This document shows positions 35,791-45,385 of a stretch of 64,000 bases of DNA, piece by piece. This DNA comes from an uncultured Chlorobiaceae bacterium (GTDB lineage: Bacteria; Bacteroidota; Chlorobiia; Chlorobiales; Chlorobiaceae). How positions within the stretch are numbered: the first letter of the stretch is position 1; each line of letters begins with the position of its first letter. The position numbers and the translations under genes were made by a program. The DNA lies in contig CAITSZ010000047.1 of the NCBI GenBank assembly GCA_903895195.1, forward strand, positions 111,526 to 175,525, read 5' to 3'. The notes below the pieces were generated by a model that had not been told where the DNA came from, did no database searches, and was given only the letters and a program-made list of their open reading frames with translations.

Positions 35791-36534
35791 ATGAAAGGTA
35801 AAGTCGCATTGGTCACAGGCGCAAGCCGCGGGATAGGCCGGGCTACGGCCAAACTTCTGGGTGCTGAAGGCGCGGCTGTCGCGGTAAACTATTTTCAGAG
35901 TGAAGACGCGGCTATAGCTGTTGTTGAAGAAATCATAACCGCAGGCGGCAGGGCGCAGGCTTTCAGGGCGGATGTCCGCGACGGGGAGCAGGTGCGTTTG
36001 ATGGTCGCGGAGGTAGAAAAAAACCTCGGTCCGGTCGACCTCCTGGTAAGCAATGCTTCGATTGGTTTTCCGGTAAAACCTTTCACGGAATTTGCCTGGA
36101 ATGAATTTGAAGCGAAGCTTTCGGGAGAGCTCAAGTCGATATTTTTCTGCTGCCAGGCTGTGCTGCCGGGCATGATCGAAAGGAAGTCGGGAAGCATTAT
36201 CGCTATTTCAAGCACCCTGTCGCGCCACTCATCACCGGGTTTCATTGCCCACTCCACTGCAAAATCGGGCCTTGATGCCTTCGTCCGCTCTCTTGCGGAA
36301 GAGGTTGGACCTTTCGGCATACGCGTCAACGTAGTTGCCCCCGGCCTTACCCTGACCGATGCTACATCCTGGTTGCCCGAGGAACAGAAAGCCATGATGG
36401 CAGACATGACCCCCCTGAAGCGGGTTGCCCTGCCGGAAGACATAGCCGGTGTGGTGTTTGCAATTGCTTCCGAGCACAGCCGATTTGTGACGGGCTGCTA
36501 TATCCCGGTTTCGGGAGGGCTGCTGATGCTGTGA
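35791..36534 (+). CDS. FabG-like short-chain dehydrogenase lacking the catalytic Tyr
   Basis: A 247-residue classical SDR. The NAD(P) motif is VTGASRGIGRAT and LVSNASIG corresponds to the usual NAG motif. The Ser of the triad is in AISSTLS, but the YxxxK position reads HSTAK, so His replaces the catalytic Tyr. It may use another mechanism, have low activity, or be a binding protein. GGAGGGG at 35775-35781 is nine bases from ATG 35791, which is why I prefer that start over ATG 35773. It is flanked by unrelated genes. Confidence 0.85.
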   Translation: MKGKVALVTGASRGIGRATAKLLGAEGAAVAVNYFQSEDAAIAVVEEIITAGGRAQAFRADVRDGEQVRLMVAEVEKNLGPVDLLVSNASIGFPVKPFTEFAWNEFEAKLSGELKSIFFCCQAVLPGMIERKSGSIIAISSTLSRHSSPGFIAHSTAKSGLDAFVRSLAEEVGPFGIRVNVVAPGLTLTDATSWLPEEQKAMMADMTPLKRVALPEDIAGVVFAIASEHSRFVTGCYIPVSGGLLML

Positions 36535-36602
36535 CATTGCATATGCGGCTAGGAGATGAACAGAACTGCAGGTTAAGATTTGATAACCTGGCATCAACAT
36601 AA

Positions 36603-37643
36603 TTAGAGTTCTCGTTCAATCATATACAAGATGATATCGTGAATAAATTTTTTATCGGCCGAATCCGGGATATCTCCAAAAGCGACATAAAACTCTCTTA
36701 ATGCTGCTCCTGCGAGTTGCTGTGCATTTTTTATGGCAAATTCAATACTCTCGTATTTTGACATAATGCTTTGTACCCATCTCACATCACTCTCTACTCG
36801 ATTAGAGCGTGGAGTCAGGAGGAATAATCTGATTCGCTCCTTTTCGGTTTCAGAACATGCTTGCAAGGTGTGTATAAGCATCATAGTCCTTTTGCCTTCC
36901 CAGATGTCGCCTCCAATTTCTTTGCCGTACTTTGCATCGTCGCCAATAAGATTCAGGATATCATCCTGAATCTGAAAGGCTGCTCCAACATAAAATCCAA
37001 AGCGGTTAAAGCGATTGAGATTAATTGACCCGCCAGTTGCAATCAAGGCTCCAATGCGAAATGGGCTAGTGCAGGTATACCAGCATGTTTTTTTAAGAAT
37101 CATGCGGAGATATTCATCTTCAATGATGTCTAGGGAGTTATCACGAACCCAGCCAAGCTCCATGGCTTGTCCTTCGACTGACTGGCTAACCATATATTCA
37201 ATCTCACTGAAGATTTGCCATGTGAGTTTCGGGCCAAGAGTTGAAAGATTTGCCATCAATGGCCGAAGACTTTGAACCATTAAGGCGTCTCCAACATTGA
37301 TGGCAATCCCTGTTCCGTATTGAGTATGGAGGGCAGGGCTTCCACGACGAAACTGGCTGCCATCTTCTACGTCATCATGGACTAAAAAAGCATTATGAAA
37401 CATCTCAATGGCAACTGCCGATTGCAGAGAACTGCTTATATCACCTCCAAAAGCCTTGCATGTCGCGATGCATAATCCCGGACGTAAACCTTTGCCTGGA
37501 CGTTCAGGATAAGAAGGCAATAGATCATAGAGATAGCGACTTGGCTCTTTTGCCGGCAAAAATGATAAAAGAGCTTTAATGGTGATATCGTTATATCGAT
37601 TCAAGACAGTTTGAACAAAATCATTCCTCGCTTTATTTGGCAT
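36603..37643 (-). CDS. Polyprenyl (geranylgeranyl-type) diphosphate synthase
   Basis: A 346-residue trans-isoprenyl diphosphate synthase that elongates allylic diphosphates with IPP. The first Asp-rich motif is DDVED (residues 90-94) in FLVHDDVEDGS, and GKGLRPGL holds the PPi-binding basic residues. The second motif is DDILN (227-231), with Asn in place of the last Asp, a variant seen in part of the family. In phototrophs such enzymes make precursors of carotenoids, chlorophyll side chains and quinones; the chain length cannot be deduced. A small hypothetical gene lies upstream on the same strand, 54 nt away. Confidence 0.9.
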   Translation of the reverse strand: MPNKARNDFVQTVLNRYNDITIKALLSFLPAKEPSRYLYDLLPSYPERPGKGLRPGLCIATCKAFGGDISSSLQSAVAIEMFHNAFLVHDDVEDGSQFRRGSPALHTQYGTGIAINVGDALMVQSLRPLMANLSTLGPKLTWQIFSEIEYMVSQSVEGQAMELGWVRDNSLDIIEDEYLRMILKKTCWYTCTSPFRIGALIATGGSINLNRFNRFGFYVGAAFQIQDDILNLIGDDAKYGKEIGGDIWEGKRTMMLIHTLQACSETEKERIRLFLLTPRSNRVESDVRWVQSIMSKYESIEFAIKNAQQLAGAALREFYVAFGDIPDSADKKFIHDIILYMIEREL

Positions 37644-37697
37644 AATAATAACGGTGCTTGAAATTGAGGATTACACATATATTATTCGGGATTACAT

Positions 37698-38168
37698 CTA
37701 TGATACCCCATGAGTCTGTGTTAAAGGTGTGTTTGAAAGCGGCTCTTGATCCTTGCAGTTGAAAAAATTTGTCTGACCCTTAATGGTAAACGTACCCACC
37801 GACAAGCCAAAAAAACTGATCCCGATTGTATAATCGCTTATTGCACAGATAGGTTCGCATAGTTTTATACAAACAGACATTGCTTTTCTGTTAAACTCAG
37901 TCATTGCCATTTCAGCTACTTCATGTGCTTCTTTTCTAAATCCCTCTATCATTGCCACAGGATTTCCTTCATGCAGTTCGCTGACATTTTTTAGTCTTTC
38001 TTCGACTTGTTTTGCAGCAATAATACCTTTAGCTATTTCCTCTTCCAGTATAGCTGCTGCTTTTTGAACCACTCGTGAGGTTGTTTCAGCAAAATCTGTG
38101 ATTGCTCCAGATTTGTCTGTTTTTGGTTCACCATTTTCAGTAGTTTTATTCCTTTCATCTTCTGCCAT
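37698..38168 (-). CDS. Hypothetical helical protein
   Basis: A 156-residue protein I do not recognise. Residues 1-22 are polar and Lys/Glu-rich. Residues 23-95 form long Ala/Glu/Lys amphipathic helices (TTSRVVQKAAAILEEEIAKG; GFRKEAHEVAEMAMTEFNRK) reminiscent of phasins or other helical surface-binding proteins. Then comes a Cys-containing segment (SVCIKLCEPICAISD) and a short beta-like part. It stands between the polyprenyl synthase and the membrane amidohydrolase genes, all on the minus strand, and may be cotranscribed with the synthase. GGGAGG upstream (about 38179-38184 read on the minus strand) supports the start. Confidence 0.7.
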   Translation of the reverse strand: MAEDERNKTTENGEPKTDKSGAITDFAETTSRVVQKAAAILEEEIAKGIIAAKQVEERLKNVSELHEGNPVAMIEGFRKEAHEVAEMAMTEFNRKAMSVCIKLCEPICAISDYTIGISFFGLSVGTFTIKGQTNFFNCKDQEPLSNTPLTQTHGVS

Positions 38169-38369
38169 TGGACAACCTCCCTATTCGGTATTATTGGTTT
38201 GAAGTTTTAACCTCTTTATTGTGCTTTATATATTTCAGCGCATAGATTGAAGAATAAATCCTGATCAGGATATACATCAATTCAATATTGACTAAGCCTT
38301 TTAAATACAAAGAGTAACAATGGAAATTCAACTGCGAAAACGTCACACAAAGCTCTCCCTTCCAGAAGA

Positions 38370-39806
38370 TCACGCGAGAAAGAGGTACCTCATTGCATTG
38401 CCATTGCATAACAGGTCTTTTTCTTCCAATGTGAACGCTGTTGTGTCGGCAAAATATTGCAGGTAGGTACTATAGGTCTGGATATCCTGAAGATTGATCA
38501 TGAAATCGGAGCCGAAGATGATCTTTTTTATCAACCGGGTTCTGTTGACGGTATTATAGTTATCGAAAAAGAGCTTCAGCCTGCCATAAACTTTCTGATC
38601 GACTCCCTGATAGGAAATATCGGTGTAAACATTTTCATATTTCAGCACCAGGTCGGCTACTTTGTCTCTCCAGTCTTCCCTTTCAACCCCTCCGAAATGG
38701 GCGAGATTGAGTCGGAGTGTTTCGTACTCTTTCTGCTGTAAAACCTTCTCCCATTTGGCGGGATTGGTGAAGTCCCTGTATTTTTTGTCAACAAGGAATC
38801 CGCCATCGCTGCAATGCGCCGTCAGGGGAATGTTGTGCAGTATGCAGAAATCGTAGAGGTAGTGAACCTTCTCACATTCGTGCTGCAGCTCCTGGTTATC
38901 CGCATACCCATCTCCATCCTCGGGCCAGGGGTTGAAACCTAATGGAGGATAGACTTTGATGCCGGCAAAGTCATGCGAGCCGATTGACTCGATATTGCCG
39001 TTGAATTTGCTCCAGTCACGCCGGGAAAGATTGTCGAGCCGCATTTCAGGGCTCGTGTCGTTCTTGAATTCACTGAAATTTTTGTCGAGCAGATCTTCAA
39101 GGAAGCTCGTATAGCCTGGTTTGGAAGGGAATGTTTTCAACTCGTAATTCCGGGTGTTGATGCCCATAAAGGGATGTATCGCGAAAAGGGGGGGAGGAAC
39201 CTCGCCGTTTGGAGATTTTACGTAGGCTGCCCTGTGTAGGTTATAGTCTCGTATTCCAAGACATAGATCCTCGACCTGTGCGACAATCGGCTTCCAGCGG
39301 ACTTTGTAGGGGGAGTTCGATTTCTCGTAATTCTTAAGGCCGAAATCCATGATCAGCGGAGTCATCACGATTTTGTCATAGACTTTCTTTTCTCCACTCC
39401 CGCCGTACAAGGTCAGCCCGCCTTTTGCATCATATTTAAGTCTGAGCTCCTCTTCCAGCTGAATCATGCAATCGCCGATGTCCGTTTCCATCACGGCCAG
39501 AAGATTCATGACATTGGCCACCTTGTCCTTGAACTTCCCGATAAGAGAGCTCTGGGTAGACGGAATGATCAGTAACAGCACGACGACCAGTCCGATCAGT
39601 ACAGCGAGCGTCAGAACAATCAGGAGTGGCAGGAACAGCAGAAGCCATATAATGAGTTTGAGAGCCAGAGGCAATGCGTTCAGGCTGTCGAAAAGCTTGA
39701 TGAGGCTCCCTGGTATTGCTCCCTTGAATGTCCTCTTGATCATCGCCGTAAGATTGGGATGACTCAGGTTCATCATATGGCAATGGGAATCATAGAAAGC
39801 AGGCAT
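38370..39806 (-). CDS. Amidohydrolase-superfamily protein with an inserted membrane hairpin
   Basis: A 478-residue protein from ATG 39806 (MPAFYDSHCHMM), chosen because GGAG lies seven bases upstream; the longer frame from 39830 adds eight residues. The HxH metal ligands are His8 and His10. About residues 46-82 are then strongly hydrophobic (two membrane helices, e.g. LIIWLLLFLPLLIVL). After that the TIM-barrel resumes: FAIHPFMGI, GIKVYPPLGFNPW, IPLTAHCSDG, NLAHFGG and the catalytic Asp in IIFGSDFM. It is probably a membrane-anchored metal-dependent hydrolase. The substrate is unknown. Confidence 0.82.
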   Translation of the reverse strand: MPAFYDSHCHMMNLSHPNLTAMIKRTFKGAIPGSLIKLFDSLNALPLALKLIIWLLLFLPLLIVLTLAVLIGLVVVLLLIIPSTQSSLIGKFKDKVANVMNLLAVMETDIGDCMIQLEEELRLKYDAKGGLTLYGGSGEKKVYDKIVMTPLIMDFGLKNYEKSNSPYKVRWKPIVAQVEDLCLGIRDYNLHRAAYVKSPNGEVPPPLFAIHPFMGINTRNYELKTFPSKPGYTSFLEDLLDKNFSEFKNDTSPEMRLDNLSRRDWSKFNGNIESIGSHDFAGIKVYPPLGFNPWPEDGDGYADNQELQHECEKVHYLYDFCILHNIPLTAHCSDGGFLVDKKYRDFTNPAKWEKVLQQKEYETLRLNLAHFGGVEREDWRDKVADLVLKYENVYTDISYQGVDQKVYGRLKLFFDNYNTVNRTRLIKKIIFGSDFMINLQDIQTYSTYLQYFADTTAFTLEEKDLLCNGNAMRYLFLA

Positions 39807-40460
39807 AGTAAGTCTCCGGAAGAGTTCCAATTTCTATATCAGGCTTTACACTGTGCGTAACAACAGCCGGGCAATCGGGCACTACATACTTCAGGGGGAC
39901 TTCAAATCGAGAATAAATAAACTGCAGAGGCATCGAAATAACTACTGCAATGCCCTCTCTACATTCGACGGAAAAGAGCATTCTTTGCAATAAGGAACAA
40001 AAGAGCGCTTAAGTACGTTTCTTTTGCTTCCGTTATTTACCAATAAAAAAAATAAAATCCAATTTCTCGCTCGTTCGTAAAGAATTTGCCTCCCACACGA
40101 AATAGGACAGCATATACTCTTCACCCCTGCAATAAATTATTAATGAAATTCAATTTCCTCTTATTCTCTGGTATTTTTTTATAATCCATGAAGAACGCAG
40201 ATAAATACAGGGATTTGTAGGCCCCCCTTCTTGAAAACACAAATAGTTCGGGACTAAAACAAAAAAAGAATAGTGAAACAATGAAGACTCAACTGCACAA
40301 CATTATTGACAGGATCGAGGCCAGAGTTTTTTCTATTTCGGGCAGCGATACTGGGATGGTGAGCGGTTATTGATGCCGTAGCAGGAAACCTGTATTCAAA
40401 GATGATCTTATTTCGATCATTGCCGATATGCTTAACAACCCTACTTACAGAAATAAAACC
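39807..40460. other. Intergenic region with a broken reading frame before the Hpt gene
   Basis: About 650 bases. A 30-codon frame (40281-40373, MKTQLHNIID start) ends in a TGA that is in frame with the following Hpt gene. The codons between that TGA and the Hpt start also read like protein (KPVFKDDLISIIADMLNN), so the 5' part of this gene may be decayed. Positions 39830-40260 are AT-rich with no feature I can support. Confidence 0.45.
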
Positions 40461-40868
40461 ATGAAGAGTCAAAACGCCTTGCAGCCAAAACAGACTGAAG
40501 CGCAATTCTGGAAGGCCATGGAGAACGAAAAAGTATTAGACATGGCGACCATCAACAGCCTCAAAGATATCGGCGGTGATGAGTTGATTGAAAGCCTTTT
40601 TGAAATATTCATTATTGATTGTGAGAAAATGACAGCGGAACTTGCTGAGGCTGAGGCAAGAAAGGATATGAAGCAAGTGGATCAGATTCTTCATACTCTT
40701 AAAGGCTCATCGGGAAGTATTGGCGCCAATAAATTGTATGTGCTTTCGAAATACCTTAATGAAGGGTCGCGTCATGACAGATGGCCAGAAAACGAGTCAT
40801 GGATTGATATCTTTAAAGCTGCAACTGAAGAAACTGTAAAAGAGATGCAAAATCATGCTCGAAAGTAA
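40461..40868 (+). CDS. Hpt (histidine phosphotransfer) domain protein
   Basis: A 135-residue phosphorelay carrier. The four-helix Hpt fold has the phospho-accepting His78 in QILHTLKGSSGSIGA. Such proteins relay phosphate between hybrid kinases and response regulators. I start at ATG 40461; ATG 40428 would add 11 residues and neither has a clear ribosome binding site. The glutamine amidotransferase gene begins a few bases after (or overlapping) its stop. A hybrid kinase lies at 50717-52765, but no partnership can be shown. The frame seems to extend upstream through a TGA, suggesting loss of an N-terminal domain. Confidence 0.85.
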   Translation: MKSQNALQPKQTEAQFWKAMENEKVLDMATINSLKDIGGDELIESLFEIFIIDCEKMTAELAEAEARKDMKQVDQILHTLKGSSGSIGANKLYVLSKYLNEGSRHDRWPENESWIDIFKAATEETVKEMQNHARK

Positions 40869-40872
40869 GGTC

Positions 40873-41589
40873 ATGAGGAACACCGTACTGATTGTTAAGA
40901 ACATCACTCACGAAGGGCCAGGGCTTCTTGAAACCACACTTCTTGAGCGCGGTATTGCATCGGTCTCAGTTAACCTTGCAGCAGGGGAGCTGTTTGCGGA
41001 CCCTCGTCAATTCGGTGCGGTCGTTGTTCTCGGCGGCCCCCAGAGTGCCAATGATGAAACCCCTGCCATGCAGCTTCAGCTTAGGCAAATTGAGCAGATA
41101 TTGCATGAAGAGATACCCTATCTCGGCATATGCCTCGGCATGCAGATAGTTGTTAAAGCGGGCGGCGGAAAGGTCGTGAAATGTAAGGAAAAAGAGATCG
41201 GATTTAATGAGAGTGAGGATCAGGAATATCGCATAGAACTCACCCCATCCGGCAAAGAAGAGGCGCTTTTTAAGGGATTGGAAGAGAGTTTTCGGGTTTT
41301 TCAGCTTCACGGGGAAACCGTTGAACTTGCATCATCCGGAATGGAACTTCTCGCTACAGGTGACGGTTGCAGAAATCAAGCTGTAAGGGTTGGAAAAAAC
41401 GCGTATGGTCTGCAATGCCATTTTGAGTTGACCGAAAGAATGCTTAAAGAGTGGATAGGTATGGATAGTGACCTTAAACGTATGGACCGTATTGCTCTCT
41501 TGAAGCAGTTTGAGGCTTTCCGTACAGAGTATACGGTGACGGGTCTGAGCCTTTTTAATAACTTTCTCACTATTGCCGGTTTTGTCTGA
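40873..41589 (+). CDS. Class I glutamine amidotransferase-like protein
   Basis: A 238-residue GATase1 domain protein (GMP synthase glutaminase-like) without a synthetase domain. From ATG 40855, which would overlap the Hpt gene, the nucleophile is Cys93 (YLGICLGMQ) and the His/Glu pair is His189/Glu191 (LQCHFELT); subtract six for the chosen start at 40873 (MRNTVLIVKN). The triad is complete, so it should be an active glutaminase or related amide/peptide hydrolase. The partner or substrate is not known. Nine bases separate it from the photolyase gene. Confidence 0.85.
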   Translation: MRNTVLIVKNITHEGPGLLETTLLERGIASVSVNLAAGELFADPRQFGAVVVLGGPQSANDETPAMQLQLRQIEQILHEEIPYLGICLGMQIVVKAGGGKVVKCKEKEIGFNESEDQEYRIELTPSGKEEALFKGLEESFRVFQLHGETVELASSGMELLATGDGCRNQAVRVGKNAYGLQCHFELTERMLKEWIGMDSDLKRMDRIALLKQFEAFRTEYTVTGLSLFNNFLTIAGFV

Positions 41590-41598
41590 CTCTTATTC

Positions 41599-42960
41599 AT
41601 GATCGACACAAGACGCGCAAGGCTGTTAAATAACATGCATGACGTTCGTGGAGCTGTTGTCTACTGGATGTCCCGAGACCAGAGAGTCCGGAATAACTGG
41701 GCATTGCTGTTTGCGCACAGAAAAGCGGAAAGCCTGCAACAGCCTCTTGTTGTAGTTTTTACACTCGCGCCATCATTTCTTGGAGCTCCTCTTAGGCATT
41801 ATGATTTCATGCTCAAAGGTCTTCAAGAAGTTGAACTCAGCCTTAGAGAGCTTAATATTCCCTTTTTTCTCCTGCAAGGTGAACCGGAAACAGAGCTTTC
41901 AGGCTTTATCAAGAAATTGAAAGCCGGAGCAGTAGTCACCGATTTTTCACCATTGCACATTTCGCGAACATGGAAAAAAACAATCGGGAAAACGCTGCTC
42001 CCGATTCCACTGTATGAGATCGATGCCCACAACATAGTCCCCTGCTGGATTGCCTCCGGCAAGCAGGAATTTGCAGCCAGAACGTTTCGTCCGAAAATTA
42101 CATCGCTGCTCAAGGAGTTTCTTACAGAGTTTCCCCGGCTTACGCCTCTTGACTCCGTTCAGGAAATCATACCTGTCGCATGGGATAAGATTTACAAAGG
42201 GCTGAATGCCGATCAGAATGTGCAACCTGTGGAGTGGCTGAAACCAGGGGAAAAAGCTGCTGAGGCTTACCTGGACAACTTTTTATGCAACAGGCTGGCC
42301 TCATATTCGGTAAAACGAAACGATCCAAATGCCGGAGCGCTCTCAAATCTCTCTCCCTATCTGCATTTTGGCCAGATCAGCGCTCAGAGTTGCGCTTTAC
42401 GGGCTTCGGGGAGTAATGCCCCTGAAACCGACAGCAGCGCTTTTCTTGAAGAGTTGATTGTACGCAGAGAGCTGTCAGATAACTATTGCAACTATAACGG
42501 CTTCTACGATTCATTTGACGGTCTGCCGGCATGGGCCAAAGAGACGCTGGAGCAGCACAGAACCGATAAACGGGAGTATCTGTACACATCTGAGGAGTTT
42601 GAAGAGGGGGCTACGCACGAAAAGTTATGGAATGCCGCACAGCTTGAACTGGTAAAAACCGGCAAGATTCATGGATATATGCGGATGTACTGGGCTAAAA
42701 AAATTCTGGAATGGAGTGAAACCCCGAGGCAGGCATTTGATACCGCCATTGCTCTGAACGACCGCTATGCCCTTGACGGACGGGATCCTAACGGTTATAC
42801 AGGCGTAGCGTGGTCAATAGGAGGACTTCATGACCGAGCATGGTTTGAGCGGAGTGTTTATGGCAAAATTCGGTATATGAATGCTTCGGGTTGCGCAAGA
42901 AAATTCGACGTCAAACGATACATTGCGCAATTTGAAAGAGAAGAGCTTTTCCCTTCCTGA
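41599..42960 (+). CDS. phrB: Class II CPD photolyase
   Basis: Flavoprotein that repairs cyclobutane pyrimidine dimers using light, 453 residues. The N-terminal antenna domain has VVYWMSRDQRVRNNWALLFA, typical of class II enzymes, and the FAD/DNA-binding part carries SNLSPYLHFGQIS and ALDGRDPNGYTGVAWSIGG. A photolyase fits a light-exposed phototroph. ATG 41599 is used; ATG 41632 is an alternative. It follows the glutamine amidotransferase gene by nine bases, and a hairpin spans its stop codon. Confidence 0.95.
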   Translation: MIDTRRARLLNNMHDVRGAVVYWMSRDQRVRNNWALLFAHRKAESLQQPLVVVFTLAPSFLGAPLRHYDFMLKGLQEVELSLRELNIPFFLLQGEPETELSGFIKKLKAGAVVTDFSPLHISRTWKKTIGKTLLPIPLYEIDAHNIVPCWIASGKQEFAARTFRPKITSLLKEFLTEFPRLTPLDSVQEIIPVAWDKIYKGLNADQNVQPVEWLKPGEKAAEAYLDNFLCNRLASYSVKRNDPNAGALSNLSPYLHFGQISAQSCALRASGSNAPETDSSAFLEELIVRRELSDNYCNYNGFYDSFDGLPAWAKETLEQHRTDKREYLYTSEEFEEGATHEKLWNAAQLELVKTGKIHGYMRMYWAKKILEWSETPRQAFDTAIALNDRYALDGRDPNGYTGVAWSIGGLHDRAWFERSVYGKIRYMNASGCARKFDVKRYIAQFEREELFPS

Positions 42961-42983
42961 AGGCCGAAATCGCTTTCAGGAAG
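42953..42983. terminator. Hairpin at the photolyase / rnr convergence
   Basis: CTTCCTGAA (42953-42961) and TTCAGGAAG (42975-42983) form a perfect 9-bp stem with a 13-nt loop, spanning the photolyase stop codon and lying between two convergent genes. There is no T-run, so termination is plausible but unproven. Confidence 0.45.
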
Positions 42984-42994
42984 AGTGTAAGCTG

Positions 42995-45385
42995 TCAAGC
43001 AGGAGTGTTTTCCTCTAAGACAAGATCGATGGTCCGACGGTTGATATCCACGCTGTTCACCTTTACCTTTACGCGCTGGCCGATCTGAAGACGTTTTTTG
43101 CGACGTTTGCCTATAAGGGAGTAGGTGGCCTCGTCGTACTCATAGTAGTCGTCGGTGAGGTTACGCATGTGCACCATACCCTCAATAGCAAAATCAACCA
43201 TTCTCACATAGATACCGTAATCGGTAGCTCCTGAAATAATACCGGGATAGACCTTGCCGACATGGGAGTCCATGTATTCGACCTGCTTGAGCTTGATTGA
43301 TTCGCGCTCGGCCTCAACTGCACTTTTTTCCCGTTCATTGGAAATCTGGCAGACTGTACGAAGTTTATCGGCCAGTTCGGCAAGGCGCTGAGCTGAAATC
43401 TTTTTACGTTTTTTGCGAAGGGCCTCGTATTCGAAGAGCAAACGATGCACAATCAAATCGGGGTAGCGTCTGATCGGAGAGGTAAAATGCGTGTAGTGCT
43501 CAAAACCAAGGCCATAATGGCCGACGTTTTCGCCGGTATAGACTGCCTTTGACATTGAACGCAGCACAAGCTCATTGACCAGAAACTCGACGTTGGTTCC
43601 CTTTACCTGCTGAAGCAGCTGACGAAGGACTGGAGCTGCAACAATCGGACCTTCCTTGCCCCGGTTCAGCTTGAGATCAAAGCCGAGCCGTTTAACAAAA
43701 TTGGCAAGAATCAGCACTTTTTCCTGCTGGGGGAAGTCATGAACCCTATAGATGACTGGTTGCGGTTCTTTCTTGTTTTCTTTGAACGTTTTGGTCAGGT
43801 ATTTGGCCACTTTGCGATTGGCAAGCAGCATAAACTCTTCGATTAAACGATGGCTTCCGAGACGTTCTTTTTTAATGACTTCAAGCGGTTCGCCCTTATT
43901 GCCAAGTTTAAAACGCACCTCTTCGGTTTCAAAATCGAGCCCGCCATGCTTAAAGCGTTTTTCACGCAGGATGACACTGAGGCGGTCGAGCAACTGGAGC
44001 TCTGTAACGTAGTCGCCTTTGCCCTTCTTTAAAATCGCTTCAACATCTTCGTAGGCAAATCGACGTTTGGAGTGAATAACCGTTTTATGAAACTCGTGCT
44101 TGAGAACTTCACCGTCGGCAGTCATGGTAAAAAACACTGAAAAAGCCATCCGGTCGACACCGGGATTAAGACTGCATATCTGCTCGGAGAGCCTTGCCGG
44201 CAACATCGGGATCACACGGTCGACAAGATAGACTGAGGTCGCTCTTTTGAGTGCCTCACGGTCGAGAGGAGAGTTTTCGGGTACATAATGCGATACATCG
44301 GCAATATGAACACCTATTGAGTATAGGCCGTCCTCAAGCGCTTCAATTGATAAGGCATCATCAAAATCCTTTGCATCGACAGGATCGATAGTAAAGACCG
44401 TTTTATCGCGAATATCAAGGCGGTCCTTAAGGTCCTCAGCAGTAATGCCCTCCTTAATGGAAGCTGCAAAGTCAAGGAGTTTCGGATCAAAGGTTTCGTC
44501 GATACCACGGCTACGGGCAATGGCACTTACTTCGACCGCTGAGTCGCCGGCAGTACCGAGCACTTCAAGCACCTTTGCCTGAATAACTCCTTCCTTGCTG
44601 AAATCAAGATCTCCTACAAGCACCTTCTGGCCATCAATGGCTTTGAGAGAGTTTTTTATGGAAACAATGATTTCGGGAAGAATCTTGCGGTTATCGGGCT
44701 TAAGGACAAACTTGCGGTTTGCCTTGGTAAGCGTACCGATAATGGTGGTAACAGCACGTGAAATAACCGTTTTTACCGCACCTTCGCAGCGCTGATGGGG
44801 AGTGGATTTCGATGTATAGGTGTCGGGCACTTTGGAAACGAGTACCTCGACTTCGTCGCCATGAATCGAAGAGTTCAAGTCGCCGGCCTTGATGAAGATA
44901 TCGTCATCAAAACCTTCTACATCAACAAAGCCGTAACCGTTAGGATGCGTGGAGATACGGCCGGTATACGTTTTGGAAACCTTGTAATGCTCCTTGCCGG
45001 GAATAGGAAAGGGCTTGACATGCACAAGGTGATCTTCATAGGTAGATGCCTCAATGAGCGAAAGCCCGTAGCAGCGATTGGAGTCCTTGTCAACAGCCCC
45101 TTCTTCCTGCAGTTTGTGCAACACATACCAGAAGCCAGGGAGCTGCTTTGATTCTGTATATCCAAGTGCGATAGCTAAATCGAGGGATCTTAAACGCGCA
45201 CCTTCGTGGTCAGAGAAAAAGGTAATAATTTCGGCGGCAAGAGAACTTTCGCCACGCCTGAAAAGAAACTCGTTAATGAGAATATGATCATTCGGCTTCA
45301 CCCGTTCACCGGTATGCGATGGGGCCTGTCTGGTATTCTTCCTTACCGGGGGTTTTGATTTTCGGTTAAAACGCTGTCTTGCCAC
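42995..45385 (-). CDS. rnr: Ribonuclease R
   Basis: A 3'-5' exoribonuclease of the RNase II/RNB family, 796 residues, that degrades structured RNA. The N-terminus is basic ([16 protein letters not shown]). Then come a cold-shock domain ([18 protein letters not shown]), the RNB catalytic core with the acidic cluster [32 protein letters not shown], and a C-terminal S1 domain ([20 protein letters not shown]). It is transcribed alone on the minus strand. Confidence 0.97.
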   Translation of the reverse strand: MARQRFNRKSKPPVRKNTRQAPSHTGERVKPNDHILINEFLFRRGESSLAAEIITFFSDHEGARLRSLDLAIALGYTESKQLPGFWYVLHKLQEEGAVDKDSNRCYGLSLIEASTYEDHLVHVKPFPIPGKEHYKVSKTYTGRISTHPNGYGFVDVEGFDDDIFIKAGDLNSSIHGDEVEVLVSKVPDTYTSKSTPHQRCEGAVKTVISRAVTTIIGTLTKANRKFVLKPDNRKILPEIIVSIKNSLKAIDGQKVLVGDLDFSKEGVIQAKVLEVLGTAGDSAVEVSAIARSRGIDETFDPKLLDFAASIKEGITAEDLKDRLDIRDKTVFTIDPVDAKDFDDALSIEALEDGLYSIGVHIADVSHYVPENSPLDREALKRATSVYLVDRVIPMLPARLSEQICSLNPGVDRMAFSVFFTMTADGEVLKHEFHKTVIHSKRRFAYEDVEAILKKGKGDYVTELQLLDRLSVILREKRFKHGGLDFETEEVRFKLGNKGEPLEVIKKERLGSHRLIEEFMLLANRKVAKYLTKTFKENKKEPQPVIYRVHDFPQQEKVLILANFVKRLGFDLKLNRGKEGPIVAAPVLRQLLQQVKGTNVEFLVNELVLRSMSKAVYTGENVGHYGLGFEHYTHFTSPIRRYPDLIVHRLLFEYEALRKKRKKISAQRLAELADKLRTVCQISNEREKSAVEAERESIKLKQVEYMDSHVGKVYPGIISGATDYGIYVRMVDFAIEGMVHMRNLTDDYYEYDEATYSLIGKRRKKRLQIGQRVKVKVNSVDINRRTIDLVLEENTPA

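Noticed and set aside
38191..38409. A 72-codon minus-strand frame between the hypothetical and amidohydrolase genes
   Set aside because: It overlaps the end of the amidohydrolase gene in another frame and is low in complexity.
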